A stretch of DNA of 15,350 nucleotides from the NCBI GenBank assembly GCA_041164425.1, contig JBEAPO010000042.1, forward strand, positions 1-15,350, read 5' to 3'. The DNA is from F1-20-MAGs119 sp041164425. Its GTDB lineage: Bacteria > Actinomycetota > Acidimicrobiia > Acidimicrobiales > Ilumatobacteraceae. The stretch's first letter is position 1. Each line of letters begins with the position of its first letter. Under the pieces are notes generated by a model, which made no database searches, was not told the origin of the DNA, and saw only the letters and a list, made by a program, of their open reading frames with translations. Positions 13,884 through 15,350 of the stretch are shown in pieces. The position numbers and the translations under genes were made by a program.

Positions 13884-14965
13884 GCGGAATCATCGAAGGC
13901 GCATTGGTCCTCGCAAACGGCGAGATCTTCGAGGGCGAGATCATCGGCGCGGTGCCGGCCGACGGTGTCGCGGCCGGCGAGGTCGTGTTCAACACTGCGA
14001 TCACGGGATACCAAGAGATCGTCACCGACCCCTCGTACGCCGGCCAGATCATCACGTTCACGCAGCCGCACATCGGCAACTACGGCGTGACGGCAGCCGA
14101 CAACGAGTCGAAGCGGCCCTTCGCTCGGGGTGTCGTGGTTCGCGAGCTCGCCCGTCGTCACAGCAACTGGCGAGCCGAGGACTCGCTCGCCGCGAGTCTC
14201 GAGCGCTGGGGAGTCCCGGGTATCGCCGGCGTTGACACGCGTCGTCTCACCCGTGTCCTTCGCGACACGGGTGCCATGTCCGGTGCGTTCGGCACGGCCG
14301 ACGCGTCGGTGTTGCGTGCCCGCGCCGGCGAAGAGTCGGGTACGTCGGGTGTCGACCTCGTCGGTACCGTCACCACCGACAAGGCATATCAAACGGGCTC
14401 GGGGCGCTTCGACGTCGTCGCCTACGACTTCGGTATCAAGGCCACGATCCTGTCGTGCCTGTCGGAGATCGCAACGGTTCGCGTCGTTCCCGCGTCGACA
14501 ACGGCCGACGAGGTGCTTGCGATGAACCCGAACGGCGTGTTCCTCAGCAACGGTCCGGGCGACCCGGAGATGGTCGAAGATGCTCCCGTCAACATTCGTC
14601 GCATCATCGACGCCGGAGTGCCGTTGTTCGGTATCTGTCTCGGCCATCAGTTGCTCAGTCGTGCGATGGGTGCGCGCACCTACAAGTTGCCGTTCGGTCA
14701 CCACGGTGCGAACCATCCGGTGCGGAATCTCGCCACCGGTACGGTCGAGATCACCAGCCAGAACCACAACTTCTGCGTCGACACTTCGACCATCGACGAC
14801 CTCGTCGAGGTGACCCACATCAACCTCAACGATGAAACGAACGAGGGGATGCGTGTCAAGAACGCGCGCGCCTTCAGCGTTCAGTACCACCCCGAGGCGG
14901 GTCCCGGCCCGCACGACAGTCGTTACCTTTTTGCCCGTTTTGCCGAAATGATGGACGCCCGCTGA
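13880..14965 (+). CDS. carA: Carbamoyl-phosphate synthase small (glutamine amidotransferase) subunit
   Basis: CarA releases ammonia from glutamine and passes it to CarB for carbamoyl phosphate synthesis. The product is 361 residues. The N-terminal CPSase_sm_chain domain (about 1-140) shows GEVVFNTAITGYQEIVTDPS and PGIAGVDTRRLTR. The class I amidotransferase domain follows, with FLSNGPGDP, the nucleophile Cys253 in FGICLGHQLL, and the His337/Glu339 pair in QYHPEAGPGPHDS, so the catalytic triad is complete. Small departures such as NHNFCVD instead of the frequent NHGFAVD are unlikely to matter. ATG 13880 overlaps the pyrC stop (ATGA) and has AAGGAG at 13867-13872, 7 nt upstream, a strong site. 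An in-frame upstream extension (from 13619) lies inside pyrC and is discarded. Confidence 0.97.
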   Translation: MSGIIEGALVLANGEIFEGEIIGAVPADGVAAGEVVFNTAITGYQEIVTDPSYAGQIITFTQPHIGNYGVTAADNESKRPFARGVVVRELARRHSNWRAEDSLAASLERWGVPGIAGVDTRRLTRVLRDTGAMSGAFGTADASVLRARAGEESGTSGVDLVGTVTTDKAYQTGSGRFDVVAYDFGIKATILSCLSEIATVRVVPASTTADEVLAMNPNGVFLSNGPGDPEMVEDAPVNIRRIIDAGVPLFGICLGHQLLSRAMGARTYKLPFGHHGANHPVRNLATGTVEITSQNHNFCVDTSTIDDLVEVTHINLNDETNEGMRVKNARAFSVQYHPEAGPGPHDSRYLFARFAEMMDAR

Positions 14966-15350
14966 TGCCACGCCGCAATGACCTATCCAGCATCCTCATC
15001 ATCGGCTCGGGCCCGATCGTGATCGGCCAGGCGTGCGAGTTCGACTATTCGGGTACTCAGGCTTGTCGCGTCCTGAAGGATGAGGGTTATCGCGTCATCC
15101 TCGCCAACTCGAACCCGGCGACGATCATGACCGACCCTGACTTCGCCGACCGCACGTACATCGAACCGTTGACCCCCGAGGTTCTCGAGGGCATCATCGA
15201 GCGTGAACGGCCGGATGCGGTGCTGCCGACGCTCGGTGGCCAGACGGGACTCAATCTCGCGATGGAACTCTTTCGTCGCGGCAAAGTGGGCGTTCCCGGA
15301 ACCCCCGAACTGATCGGCGCGAACGCCGAGGCGATCGAAACGGCCGAGAA
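14965..15350 (+). CDS. carB: Carbamoyl-phosphate synthase large subunit, N-terminal part (cut by window end)
   Basis: ATG 14965 shares its A with the carA stop (TGATG, 1-nt overlap), and the frame is open to the window end, giving 128 complete codons of a protein normally about 1,070 residues long. The visible part is the N-terminal pre-ATP-grasp region of the first carboxyphosphate-forming half. It includes ILIIGSGPIVIGQACEFDYS, GTQACRVLKDEGYRVILANS, NPATIMTDPDFADRTYIEPL and VLPTLGGQTGLN, all hallmark CarB blocks. Together with CarA it makes carbamoyl phosphate for PyrB and for arginine synthesis. Only a weak GGA precedes the start, so coupling with carA is likely. Integrity of the remainder cannot be judged. 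Confidence 0.96.
   Translation, partial: MPRRNDLSSILIIGSGPIVIGQACEFDYSGTQACRVLKDEGYRVILANSNPATIMTDPDFADRTYIEPLTPEVLEGIIERERPDAVLPTLGGQTGLNLAMELFRRGKVGVPGTPELIGANAEAIETAE

Noticed and set aside
13799..14971. 390-residue open frame on the minus strand opposite carA
   Set aside because: It is antisense to a complete carA with an intact catalytic triad, its composition is typical of a shadow frame, and it has no motif.
1..15350. Signs of a mobile element, defence island or horizontally acquired system
   Set aside because: Every segment is a conserved housekeeping gene in conserved order, with uniform composition and no transposase, integrase, repeats or toxin-antitoxin-like pair.

Overview
The window is a GC-rich, tightly packed, single-strand block of housekeeping genes from a bacterium. 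The order is a DUF948-like membrane protein, a small membrane protein, alaS, ruvX, mltG, aroE, aroC, aroK-aroB (fused), aroQ, pepP, efp, nusB, pyrR, pyrB, pyrC, carA, carB. This order, with the two small membrane proteins ahead of alaS, is typical of Actinomycetota. The fused shikimate kinase/3-dehydroquinate synthase and the lineage-like sequence details make me lean towards an Acidimicrobiia-type actinobacterium, but that placement is inference. All genes are on the + strand. I see no tRNA, rRNA, mobile element, CRISPR array or phage gene. No gap exceeds 300 bases; the longest non-coding stretch is 65 nt, between nusB and pyrR.

Region 1 (1-4889) carries two small membrane proteins, alanyl-tRNA synthetase, the RuvX/YqgF nuclease and the MltG lytic transglycosylase. 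Region 2 (4886-8903) is a shikimate-pathway block. AroB and AroK are one polypeptide, and with a type II dehydroquinase (AroQ), AroE and AroC it supplies five of the seven steps to chorismate. DAHP synthase and EPSP synthase (aroA) are not in the window. Region 3 (8915-11004) is pepP-efp-nusB, with efp starting inside the end of pepP. Region 4 (11005-15350) is the de novo pyrimidine operon pyrR-pyrB-pyrC-carA-carB; carB runs off the window end.

Neighbouring genes are separated by 0-14 nt or overlap by 1-40 nt everywhere except before pyrR, so long co-transcripts and translational coupling are likely. The most informative non-coding element sits in the nusB-pyrR gap. It is a hairpin at 11031-11061 that matches the PyrR-binding RNA consensus exactly and abuts the Shine-Dalgarno sequence of pyrR. 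This predicts UMP/PyrR-dependent translational repression of the pyr operon. I found no credible sign of an undescribed system; the findings are refinements on a conserved region.
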